Origin: Gemmatimonadota bacterium
GTDB taxonomy: Bacteria; Gemmatimonadota; Gemmatimonadetes; Gemmatimonadales; GWC2-71-9
NCBI GenBank assembly: GCA_017889745.1
Contig: JAGGAG010000169.1
Location: forward strand, 1-5,269
Length of the DNA: 5,269 nt
Direction: 5' to 3'
Numbering within the stretch: position 1 is the first letter of the stretch; every line of letters starts with the position of its first letter. The notes below the pieces were generated by a model. That model worked only from the letters and a program-made list of their open reading frames with translations, did not search any database and was not told the origin of the DNA. A program made the translations under genes and the position numbers. Positions 1 to 5,010 of this stretch are shown one piece after another.

Positions 1-2
1 CC

Positions 3-29
3 CGTTCACCATCTACTACTCTATCTTCC
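3..29. repeat. Degenerate heptamer units flanking the main array
   Basis: Two units, CGTTCAC (3-9) and CATCTAC (10-16), follow each other in a 7-bp phase and resemble the perfect CGCTCAC units that start at 30. The 13 bases between (17-29) are pyrimidine-rich but irregular. I read this as a decayed or diverged edge of the array. The array may continue beyond base 1, so its full extent is unknown. The first ten bases of GTTCACCATC recur exactly at 2989-2998. Confidence 0.5.
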
Positions 30-99
30 CGCTCACCGCTCACCGCTCACCGCTCACCGCTCACCGCTCACCGCTCACCGCTCACCGCTCACCGCTCAC
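30..99. repeat. Perfect tandem heptamer array, ten copies of CGCTCAC
   Basis: Ten consecutive, mismatch-free copies of CGCTCAC (GTGAGCG on the minus strand) occupy 70 bp. The gene-proximal copy (93-99) contains the TGA stop codon of the DinB-like gene (96-98), so the array starts inside that gene's last codon. Because the unit is 7 nt and contains TGA on the minus strand, all three minus-strand frames are closed within 21 nt. The plus strand has no stop in any frame. The unit is not self-complementary, so no hairpin or intrinsic terminator is evident. In format it resembles the short tandemly repeated heptamers known from some cyanobacteria; any function is unknown. Confidence 0.95.
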
Positions 100-629
100 G
101 CAGTACTCAGGATCCGGTCGATCTGCCGCCGGTGCACCAGGTCGTGTCCTGCCGCCAGGCGCAGGTACAGCCCCGCGCTCTCCGGACCCCGCTCGCTGTG
201 GTGTCCCACCCGCGCCAGTTGCGCCGGCGTGAACGCGTGCCAGAGCCGCAGGTTCGCCGCCCGCATCGCCGTCAGCATCGCCAAGGTCGTTGCCAGGTGC
301 GCCGACGCGTAGCCGAACGCGAGCGCCCACCCGTCCTGGTCGTAGCCCGGGAGCGGCGGCTCCCGTTCCGCGACGATCATTCGCGTGCGATAGCCGTGCA
401 CCAGCTCCGCATCGTTGAGATGCGCCACCACCTCGATCACCGACCACTTGCCTGGCGCCCCCGGCTTCCGCAGCCGCGCATCATCGAGGTTCCGCAGCTT
501 CTGCCGGAGCCATTCCGGCAGTTCGCTCAGCACGTCGAGCGGGTCGCGCTGCCCGATGAGCGCGATCACCGCCTCGCGATACGCATGCGCGTTGGCCGTC
601 GCGGCACCGGCCGGATTGGAGAATGTCAT
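96..629 (-). CDS. DinB/YfiT-like putative metal-dependent hydrolase or transferase
   Basis: This encodes a 177-residue protein of the DinB/YfiT four-helix-bundle superfamily (related to Bacillus DinB and BstA, not to DNA polymerase IV). Members bind a divalent metal through three histidines, and some act as thiol S-transferases; most have no assigned reaction. The visible signature is KWSVIEVVAHLNDAE with His70, and near the C-terminus GHDLVH with His162 and His166, which together give the usual triad. The length is typical. The ATG at 629 overlaps the queA stop codon as ATGA, which suggests translational coupling; the upstream sequence (GGTGGTG) is only a weak ribosome binding site. An upstream extension of the open frame runs antisense-phase through queA and lacks family similarity, so the 629 start is preferred. 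The stop codon lies inside the heptamer array. Substrate and link to the ruv genes are unknown. Confidence 0.85.
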   Translation of the reverse strand: MTFSNPAGAATANAHAYREAVIALIGQRDPLDVLSELPEWLRQKLRNLDDARLRKPGAPGKWSVIEVVAHLNDAELVHGYRTRMIVAEREPPLPGYDQDGWALAFGYASAHLATTLAMLTAMRAANLRLWHAFTPAQLARVGHHSERGPESAGLYLRLAAGHDLVHRRQIDRILSTA

Positions 630-1696
630 AGCACCACCATGGCGTCGCCGTAGGAGTAGAATCGATATCGCTGGGCCACCGCATGCCGGTAGGCCGCCAT
701 CGTCGCCTCGTATCCGGCGAAGGCAGCCACCAGCATGAGCAGCGTGGAGCGGGGCAGGTGAAAGTTCGTGATCAGGTGGTCCACCACGCGGAAGCGATAA
801 CCCGGTGTCACGAACAGCGCCGTCTCGGAGGTCCCCGGACGGAGCACGCCCTGCTCGTCGGCCGCGCTTTCGAGCGCGCGCACCACGGTCGTTCCCGCCG
901 CCCACACGCTGCCGCCACCCGCTCGCGTCTCCGCCACCGCGCGCACCAGTGCCGGCGGCACGTCGTACCGCTCGGCGTGCATCACGTGGCCGCGGAGGTC
1001 TTCCGACTCCACCGGCTTGAACGTCCCGGGCCCCACCTCCAGGTCGAGGTCCGCAATCCGTACACCCTGCTGCGCCAGCTGGTCCAGCAGCGCACTGGTA
1101 AAGTGCAGCCCCGCCGTCGGCGCCGCGACCGATCCCTCCCGTCGCGCGTACACCGTCTGGTACCGCTCCTCGTCGATCGAGCCCGGCGCATGCGTGATGT
1201 AGGGCGGCAGCGGCAGCTGCCCATACTGTTTGATCGCCTCCTCGGCGCTCGCGCCGACGAACCGCACGACCCGGTTCCCGTCGTCCAGGACCTCCACCGT
1301 CTCCACGAACACGTCTGGTCCGAGCGTGATGCGCTTGCCCGGCCGCATCGCACTCCCCGGCCGCCCCATCGCGATCCAGGTGTCGGCGGCGCCGGGATGA
1401 ATGAGCAGCACCTCGGCCTCGCCGCCGGACGGGCGGGTGCCGAGCAGTCGGGCGTGCCGGACGCGTGTGGAGTTGAGGACCAGCAGGTCACCGGAGGGAA
1501 TCAGCGAGAGGAGGTCCCCGAACATCGCGTCACGAAGCGGCGGATTACCCCCACCCGCCCACCCGCCTGCGCGCCGGCCCGTACGCTCGACCACCAGCAG
1601 CCGGCTCTCCCCCCGCACCCCCGCCGGTTCCTGCGCGATCAGTTCAGGCGGCAGCTCATAGTCGAAGTCGGCCAGGACCAGCGGACGCTCAGCCAC
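626..1696 (-). CDS. queA: S-adenosylmethionine:tRNA ribosyltransferase-isomerase QueA
   Basis: QueA transfers and isomerises the ribose of S-adenosylmethionine onto 7-aminomethyl-7-deazaguanine in the tRNA wobble position, giving epoxyqueuosine, the precursor of queuosine. It is a cytosolic enzyme. Family motifs run the whole length (numbered from the TTG at 1699): DFDYELPPELIAQ (11-23), DLLVLNSTRV (71-80), GQLPLPPYI (160-168), SVAAPTAGLHFT (190-201), LEVGPGTFKPV (220-230), AGTTVVRALES (268-278), ITNFHLPRSTLLMLV (310-324) and YRFYSYGDAM (345-354). The length of about 356 residues is normal. The start is either GTG at 1696 (chosen) or TTG at 1699; neither has a clear ribosome binding site, and both overlap the end of ruvB, so coupling to ruvB translation is likely. 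A Gly-rich stretch at residues 41-52 lengthens the loop after SRLLVVERT compared with common QueA sequences. The stop overlaps the dinB start. Confidence 0.96.
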   Translation of the reverse strand: MAERPLVLADFDYELPPELIAQEPAGVRGESRLLVVERTGRRAGGWAGGGNPPLRDAMFGDLLSLIPSGDLLVLNSTRVRHARLLGTRPSGGEAEVLLIHPGAADTWIAMGRPGSAMRPGKRITLGPDVFVETVEVLDDGNRVVRFVGASAEEAIKQYGQLPLPPYITHAPGSIDEERYQTVYARREGSVAAPTAGLHFTSALLDQLAQQGVRIADLDLEVGPGTFKPVESEDLRGHVMHAERYDVPPALVRAVAETRAGGGSVWAAGTTVVRALESAADEQGVLRPGTSETALFVTPGYRFRVVDHLITNFHLPRSTLLMLVAAFAGYEATMAAYRHAVAQRYRFYSYGDAMVVL

Positions 1697-2720
1697 CAAA
1701 GATCGTGGTCTGCTGCGGCGGAGGGGTGAGCCCGAATCGCTTGTAGGCGAGCGCGGTGGCGCAGCGGCCCCGCTGCGTCCGCTCGAGGAAGCCCTGCTGG
1801 ATCAGGAACGGCTCGTAGACATCCTGCAGCGTGTCGGGGTCCTCGCCGACCGCGACCGCGACCGTGCCCAGCCCCACCGGGCCGCCGCCGAACTTCTCGA
1901 TGATCGTGGTCAGGATCCGCGCATCCATGTCGTCCAGGCCGAACTCGTCCACGTTGAGCCGGCTCAACGCGTCGTTGGCCACTGGTCCGGTGATCTTCCC
2001 CGCCGCCTTCACCTGCGCGTAGTCACGTACCCGGCGCAGCAGCCGGTTCGCGATCCGTGGCGTGCCCCGGCTCCGCCGCGCGATCTCGACCGCGCCCTCG
2101 GCATCCACCGGCACGTTCAGGATGCCCGCCGAGCGCGTGATGATCCGCTGCAGCTCCTCCGGCGAATAGAAGCCGAGCCGCTCCACGATCCCGAAGCGCG
2201 CCCGCATCGGCGGCGTCAGCAGGCCGAAGCGCGTCGTCGCCCCGATCAGCGTGAAGCGCTCGAGGGTCATCGGGATGGTCTGCGCGTTGGGGCCGTCGCT
2301 GATCCGCACGTCCACCCGGAAGTCTTCCATCGCCGGGTACAGGAACTCCTCCAGCACTGGCTTCAGGCGGTGGATCTCGTCGATGAACAGCATGTCACCC
2401 GGCGCGAGACCGGTCAGCAGGCCCACCAGGTCACCCGGCTTCTCCAGCACCGGGCCGGAGCTCACCCGCAGCTGCACGCCCATCTCGCGCGCCATCAGCA
2501 TCGCGAGCGTGGTCTTGCCCAACCCGGGTGGACCGAAGAAGAGCGTATGATCGAGGGTGTCGCCCCGCTGCTTCGCCGCGTCGATCGCGATCTGCAGCGA
2601 GGACTTGACCTGCTCCTGCCCCACGAACTCGTCCAGCCGCGAGGGACGCAGCGCCGCGTCAGCGGCCGGTTCGTCGGGAAGGACGTCGGGTGTGGTGACC
2701 TGCAATCGCGGGGAAGTCAT
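1689..2720 (-). CDS. ruvB: Holliday junction branch-migration DNA helicase RuvB
   Basis: RuvB is the hexameric AAA+ motor that, with RuvA, pulls DNA through a Holliday junction. The 343-residue product is full length. Visible elements are RPSRLDEFVGQ (26-35), Walker A GPPGLGKTT (63-71), Walker B LFIDEIH (111-117), sensor 1 ATTR (161-164), and the PMRARFG segment (171-177) with the presumed arginine finger at Arg173. They are followed by the sensor 2 region GTPRIANRLLRR (219-230) and a C-terminal winged helix containing GGPVGLGTVAVAVGE (279-293) and LIQQGFLERTQRGR (306-319). The ATG at 2720 precedes the conserved core by about 25 residues; only a weak GGA lies before it. The gene is separated from ruvA by a zinc-ribbon gene and repeats, whereas ruvA and ruvB are usually adjacent. 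The 3' end overlaps queA by 8 nt. Confidence 0.98.
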   Translation of the reverse strand: MTSPRLQVTTPDVLPDEPAADAALRPSRLDEFVGQEQVKSSLQIAIDAAKQRGDTLDHTLFFGPPGLGKTTLAMLMAREMGVQLRVSSGPVLEKPGDLVGLLTGLAPGDMLFIDEIHRLKPVLEEFLYPAMEDFRVDVRISDGPNAQTIPMTLERFTLIGATTRFGLLTPPMRARFGIVERLGFYSPEELQRIITRSAGILNVPVDAEGAVEIARRSRGTPRIANRLLRRVRDYAQVKAAGKITGPVANDALSRLNVDEFGLDDMDARILTTIIEKFGGGPVGLGTVAVAVGEDPDTLQDVYEPFLIQQGFLERTQRGRCATALAYKRFGLTPPPQQTTIFGG

Positions 2721-2750
2721 GGATCCGAAAGGTAAGCGGGTTGCTGCCCC

Positions 2751-2795
2751 CGTTCACCGTTTACCGTTCACGCTTGGTGCCCCCTCACCGCTCAC
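2751..2795. repeat. Second heptamer repeat cluster between zinc-ribbon gene and ruvB
   Basis: Three in-phase units, CGTTCAC, CGTTTAC and CGTTCAC (2751-2771), are followed by ten unrelated bases (2772-2781). Then come CCCTCAC (one mismatch, 2782-2788) and CGCTCAC (2789-2795), with a partial CGTT after. The units belong to the same CGYTYAC family and point the same way relative to transcription as the perfect array at 30-99; three units differ from CGCTCAC only by pyrimidine transitions. The 2789-2795 copy contains the stop codon of the zinc-ribbon gene (2792-2794). No terminator-like hairpin with a U-run is visible, so readthrough into ruvB is possible. Confidence 0.85.
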
Positions 2796-2965
2796 CGTTG
2801 TTTTGCGCTCCACCTCACCGGCGTCTCTCCCGGCCGGACCTCGTGCTTCGCCCCGCATGTCACGCAACGGTCCTTGACCCGCGTCGTATCAGCCGCCACG
2901 AGCTTCCGGTTCGTCGATCCGCAACGCGTGCAGAGCCATTCGGCGGTCACGGCAGCTACCGGCAT
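2792..2965 (-). CDS. Small zinc-ribbon protein within the ruv cluster
   Basis: This is a 57-residue hypothetical protein with two CxxCG knuckles: CTRCG (Cys12, Cys15) and CVTCG (Cys34, Cys37), separated by 18 residues. Such a pair is expected to bind one structural zinc, as in rubredoxin-like zinc ribbons. There is no signal peptide or membrane segment, and the rest is basic and hydrophilic, so a nucleic-acid or protein contact role is conceivable but unproven. The ATG at 2965 is supported by AAAGGA (2979-2974) spaced 8 nt away. A longer open frame reaching 3079 would overlap ruvA and lacks this support. The gene sits 64 nt after ruvA and 71 nt before ruvB. Its TGA stop is supplied by a heptamer repeat copy, as for the DinB-like gene. 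I do not recognise a named family. Confidence 0.75.
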   Translation of the reverse strand: MPVAAVTAEWLCTRCGSTNRKLVAADTTRVKDRCVTCGAKHEVRPGETPVRWSAKQR

Positions 2966-2973
2966 GACACCAG

Positions 2974-2979
2974 TCCTTT
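2974..2979 (-). promoter_or_regulatory. Ribosome binding site of the zinc-ribbon gene
   Basis: AAAGGA on the minus strand lies 8 nt before the ATG at 2965. It is one of the two clearest Shine-Dalgarno matches in the cluster, and it decides the start of the small gene in favour of the 57-residue product. Confidence 0.7.
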
Positions 2980-2994
2980 GTGAAACGGGTTCAC
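2980..2994. repeat. Short inverted repeat before the zinc-ribbon gene
   Basis: GTGAA (2980-2984) and TTCAC (2990-2994) form a perfect 5-bp stem with a 5-nt loop, directly adjoining the AAAGGA ribosome binding site. The right arm is part of a heptamer-like segment, GGTTCAC-CATCCAC (2988-3001). A stem this short could be chance or could slightly modulate ribosome access. Confidence 0.35.
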
Positions 2995-3029
2995 CATCCA
3001 CTCCACTCGCCCAGTTGCGTGGCGACGAA

Positions 3030-3617
3030 TCATCGCACCACCAGCGCCTTGAGGGCACCCCGGACCAGCGATGCCGCATCGTCGTGCCCGCCCCCCAGCG
3101 CCGACTGCACCGCCTTGTCCGCCTGCGCGGGCGCGTATCCGAGCGCGATCAGGGCGCGCACGGCTTCCTCCGCCGGCCCGAGCGACGCCACCGGCGTCGG
3201 CGACACCGCGATGTCGTCCAGCTTGTCCTGCAGCTCGAGCACCAGGCGCTCGGCCTTCTTCTTCCCGATGCCCGGCACGCTGCTCAGTGCCGCCAGGTCC
3301 TTCCCCCTGATCGATCGCACCGTCCGGTCACCGCCGAGCGCCGATATCAGCGCCAGCGCCAGCCGCGGCCCGAACCCGCTCGCGCCCAGCAGCCGCTGGA
3401 ACACCTCGCGCTCCACGACGCGATCGAAGCCGTACAGCGACCAGCCGTCCTCCCGCACCACGAGCTCGGTATGCAGGCTGATCCTCGTGCCGTTCGCCGG
3501 GAGGCGCTCCAGCACGCCCAGCGGCACGCGGAGCTCGTAGCCCACGCCACCGTCCGTGGCGATGATCAGCGTCTCCCCGCTGCGCGAGGCAAGTACACCC
3601 GTCACCTGCGCGATCAT
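3030..3617 (-). CDS. ruvA: Holliday junction-binding protein RuvA
   Basis: RuvA tetramers hold the four-way junction in an open square and load RuvB rings. The product is 195 residues, a normal length. The N-terminal OB-fold domain begins MIAQVTGVL and contains VREDGWSLYGF (54-64), with Glu56 and Asp57 in the place of the acidic pin that guides strand separation. Two helix-hairpin-helix motifs follow, LLGASGFGPRLALALI (76-91) and LSSVPGIGKKKAERLVLEL (111-129). A short linker then leads to the C-terminal RuvB-contact domain, EEAVRALIALGYAPAQADKAV (150-170). The ATG at 3617 overlaps the ruvC stop as ATGA and has AGGGG (3628-3624) 6 nt upstream. The stop is at 3030, and the next gene is the zinc-ribbon protein, not ruvB. 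Confidence 0.97.
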   Translation of the reverse strand: MIAQVTGVLASRSGETLIIATDGGVGYELRVPLGVLERLPANGTRISLHTELVVREDGWSLYGFDRVVEREVFQRLLGASGFGPRLALALISALGGDRTVRSIRGKDLAALSSVPGIGKKKAERLVLELQDKLDDIAVSPTPVASLGPAEEAVRALIALGYAPAQADKAVQSALGGGHDDAASLVRGALKALVVR

Positions 3618-4132
3618 CGCCCGCCCCTGAGCGGCGCCGCCCGGGTCGCCCGGGAGGCACCGCCGCGCAGCAGCAGGTGCGTCAGCGCGATCGCCACGCC
3701 GTCCGCCGCGTCGGCCGGACTCGGCGCGCTCTTGAGCCGCAACAGCTGCGTCACCATGTACGCCACCTGTGGTTTGAGCGCGCTCCCGGTTCCCACCACC
3801 GTCTTCTTCACCAGCCGCGGCGCGTACTCCGCGATCGTCACCTGCGCCGTCTCCGCCGCGAGCAGGATCACCCCGCGCGCGTGACTCAGCACGGCGGTGG
3901 TGTGGACGTTCTTCGCGTAGAACGCCGTCTCGACCGCGACGATGTCCGGACGGTGCCGCGCGATCAGTTCGGCGATGCCATCGTGAATGAGGCGGAGGCG
4001 GGCGGGAAGGGACTCGTCGGCGCGCGTGCGCAGGATGCCGCACTCGACCAGGCGATACGGTTCACGGGGCGGGGCATCCACCACCCCGTAGCCCAGCGTC
4101 GCCGTGCCCGGGTCGACGCCGAGGACGCGCAA
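3614..4132 (-). CDS. ruvC: Crossover junction endodeoxyribonuclease RuvC
   Basis: RuvC is the dimeric Mg2+-dependent resolvase that nicks Holliday junctions symmetrically. The 172-residue product shows the RNase H-like fold signatures MRVLGVDPGTATLGYGVV at the N-terminus, VAVETAFYAKN (65-75) and ADAADGVAIALTH (140-152). The four catalytic acids are visible as Asp7, Glu68, Asp141 and Asp144. The start is a TTG at 4132; it places Asp7 where the family expects it and lies 10 nt after the yebC stop, and no in-frame ATG fits better. The ribosome binding site is poor, so expression may depend on yebC translation. The C-terminus ends in an Arg-rich tail (about residues 161-172). The stop overlaps ruvA by 4 nt. 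Confidence 0.97.
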   Translation of the reverse strand: MRVLGVDPGTATLGYGVVDAPPREPYRLVECGILRTRADESLPARLRLIHDGIAELIARHRPDIVAVETAFYAKNVHTTAVLSHARGVILLAAETAQVTIAEYAPRLVKKTVVGTGSALKPQVAYMVTQLLRLKSAPSPADAADGVAIALTHLLLRGGASRATRAAPLRGGR

Positions 4133-4142
4133 GCCGGAGATC

Positions 4143-4892
4143 TCAGGCCTCGGCGGCCGCGAGCTGCGACGCGTCGATGTCGAAGTTGGAGAAGACCTTG
4201 GAAACGTCGTCCAGCTCCTCCAGCACCTCCATCAGCCGCAGCAGGCGCTCGGCGTCGGCCCCCTCGACCTTGACCGTGTTCCTGGGCACCTGCGCCAGTT
4301 CCGCCGACTCGCTCGCGAAGCCCCGCTCCTTGAGCGCGTCGATCAGCGCATGCACCGTGAACGGCGATGTCGAGACGACATACTGGTCACCCTCGCGCAC
4401 GAAGTCCTCGGCGCCGGAGTCGAGTGCCGCCTCGAGCGCCTTGTCCTCGTCGAACTTCGTTGCGTCGATGTAGATGAGTCCCTTGCGGTCGAACATCCAG
4501 GCCACCGACCCGCTCGCGCCCAGGTTGCCGTTGTTGCGGCTGAACGCATGGCGCACTTCGGCCACGGTGCGGTTCGGGTTGTCGGTGGTGGCTTCGATCA
4601 GGATCGCGGCGCCCCCGGGGCCGTTGCCCTCGTACGTCAGTTCCTGGTATTCCGCGCCCTCGAGTTCGCCCGTGCCCTTCTTGATGGCGCGCTCGATGTT
4701 CTCCTTCGGCATGTTCACCGCGCGCGCGCCGTCCATCGCCAGGCGCAGCCGCGGGTTGCCGCCGGGATCGCCCCCGCCGGCCCGGGCCGCGACCGTGATT
4801 TCGCGGATGATCTTGGTCCAGGCGGACGCACGGCGTGAGTCCGTGACCGCCTTCTTCCGCTTGATCTGCTTCCACTTGCTGTGGCCAGCCAT
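4143..4892 (-). CDS. yebC: YebC/TACO1 family gene-expression regulator
   Basis: This encodes a 249-residue cytosolic protein of the YebC/TACO1 family. Members have been described as DNA-binding transcriptional regulators and, more recently, as translation factors that help ribosomes through difficult (proline-rich) sequences; which applies here cannot be told from sequence. Family landmarks are MAGHSKWKQIKRKK at the start, IIREITVAARAGGGDP (28-43), NPRLRLA (46-52), NMPKENIERAIKKGTG (60-75), YEGNGPGGAAILIEATTDN (87-105) and NNGNLGASGSVAWMFDRKG (120-138). The ATG at 4892 matches the invariant N-terminus and has AAGGAG 9 nt upstream; an in-frame extension to 4964 would add 24 non-conserved residues and is rejected. 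It is the first gene of the cluster and sits beside ruvC, as in Escherichia coli. Confidence 0.97.
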   Translation of the reverse strand: MAGHSKWKQIKRKKAVTDSRRASAWTKIIREITVAARAGGGDPGGNPRLRLAMDGARAVNMPKENIERAIKKGTGELEGAEYQELTYEGNGPGGAAILIEATTDNPNRTVAEVRHAFSRNNGNLGASGSVAWMFDRKGLIYIDATKFDEDKALEAALDSGAEDFVREGDQYVVSTSPFTVHALIDALKERGFASESAELAQVPRNTVKVEGADAERLLRLMEVLEELDDVSKVFSNFDIDASQLAAAEA

Positions 4893-4901
4893 CGCCACGG
4901 A

Positions 4902-4907
4902 CTCCTT
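4902..4907 (-). promoter_or_regulatory. Ribosome binding site of yebC
   Basis: AAGGAG on the minus strand is 9 nt from the ATG at 4892. It fixes the start at MAGHSKW and contrasts with the lipoprotein gene across the divergent region, which has no such site. Confidence 0.8.
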
Positions 4908-4935
4908 GCTCGATTGGACCTGCCGGAATGACGGA

Positions 4936-4964
4936 AACATAAGCCGGGCCACAGCTTGCAGCAA
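4936..4964 (-). promoter_or_regulatory. Candidate sigma70-type promoter of the yebC-ruv cluster
   Basis: On the minus strand TTGCTG (4964-4959) and TATGTT (4941-4936) are separated by 17 bp. The -10 box matches 4 of 6 consensus bases and the -35 box matches 3 of 6. Transcription would begin near 4929, leaving a leader of roughly 37 nt that includes the AAGGAG site. This is a by-eye match in a plausible place, without experimental support. Confidence 0.5.
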
Positions 4965-4975
4965 CGCGAACGTTG
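4962..4975. repeat. Inverted repeat between the divergent promoters
   Basis: CAACG (4962-4966) and CGTTG (4971-4975) are perfect reverse complements around CGAA. The element overlaps the proposed -35 boxes of both divergent promoters, a position suited to an operator. It does not match a LexA box that I can name, and a 5-bp arm may be chance. Confidence 0.35.
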
Positions 4976-5001
4976 ACCCCGGCCGCCCCTTCGGCTACTC
5001 T
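4973..5001 (+). promoter_or_regulatory. Candidate promoter of the lipoprotein gene, probably leaderless
   Basis: TTGACC (4973-4978, 5 of 6 consensus bases) and TACTCT (4996-5001, with the important first, second and last bases) are separated by exactly 17 bp. The -10 box ends nine bases before the ATG at 5011, so the expected transcription start falls at or just before the start codon. The intervening TCCTCGCCCT-type sequence is pyrimidine-rich and has no Shine-Dalgarno site. Confidence 0.6.
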
Positions 5002-5010
5002 CCTCGCCCT

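Noticed and set aside
1..95. Intrinsic terminator after the DinB-like gene
   Set aside because: No GC-rich hairpin followed by a T-run is present on the minus strand; the heptamer is not self-complementary.
30..99. CRISPR array
   Set aside because: The unit is 7 bp with no spacers and no cas genes are nearby; this is a simple tandem repeat.
96..629. DNA polymerase IV (Escherichia coli DinB)
   Set aside because: Only the name is shared. At 177 residues with a His triad it belongs to the Bacillus DinB/YfiT superfamily and lacks polymerase motifs.
630..905. In-frame upstream extension of the DinB-like gene
   Set aside because: It lies entirely within queA, shows no DinB similarity, and the ATG at 629 forms a classic ATGA junction with the queA stop.
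683..1729. Long plus-strand open frame opposite queA (and similar ones opposite ruvB, ruvA/ruvC and yebC, up to about 340 codons)
   Set aside because: High GC makes long antisense frames common. The translations are Arg/His/Pro-rich with no family motifs, while the minus-strand frames carry full sets of conserved residues.
2966..3079. Longer, 95-residue version of the zinc-ribbon protein
   Set aside because: It would overlap the ruvA 3' end out of frame and has no ribosome binding site, whereas AAAGGA lies properly before the ATG at 2965.
4960..4980. LexA/SOS box before the ruv cluster
   Set aside because: CGAACGTTGAC superficially recalls Gram-positive-type boxes, but the right half does not complete a known LexA palindrome or GTTC direct repeat.
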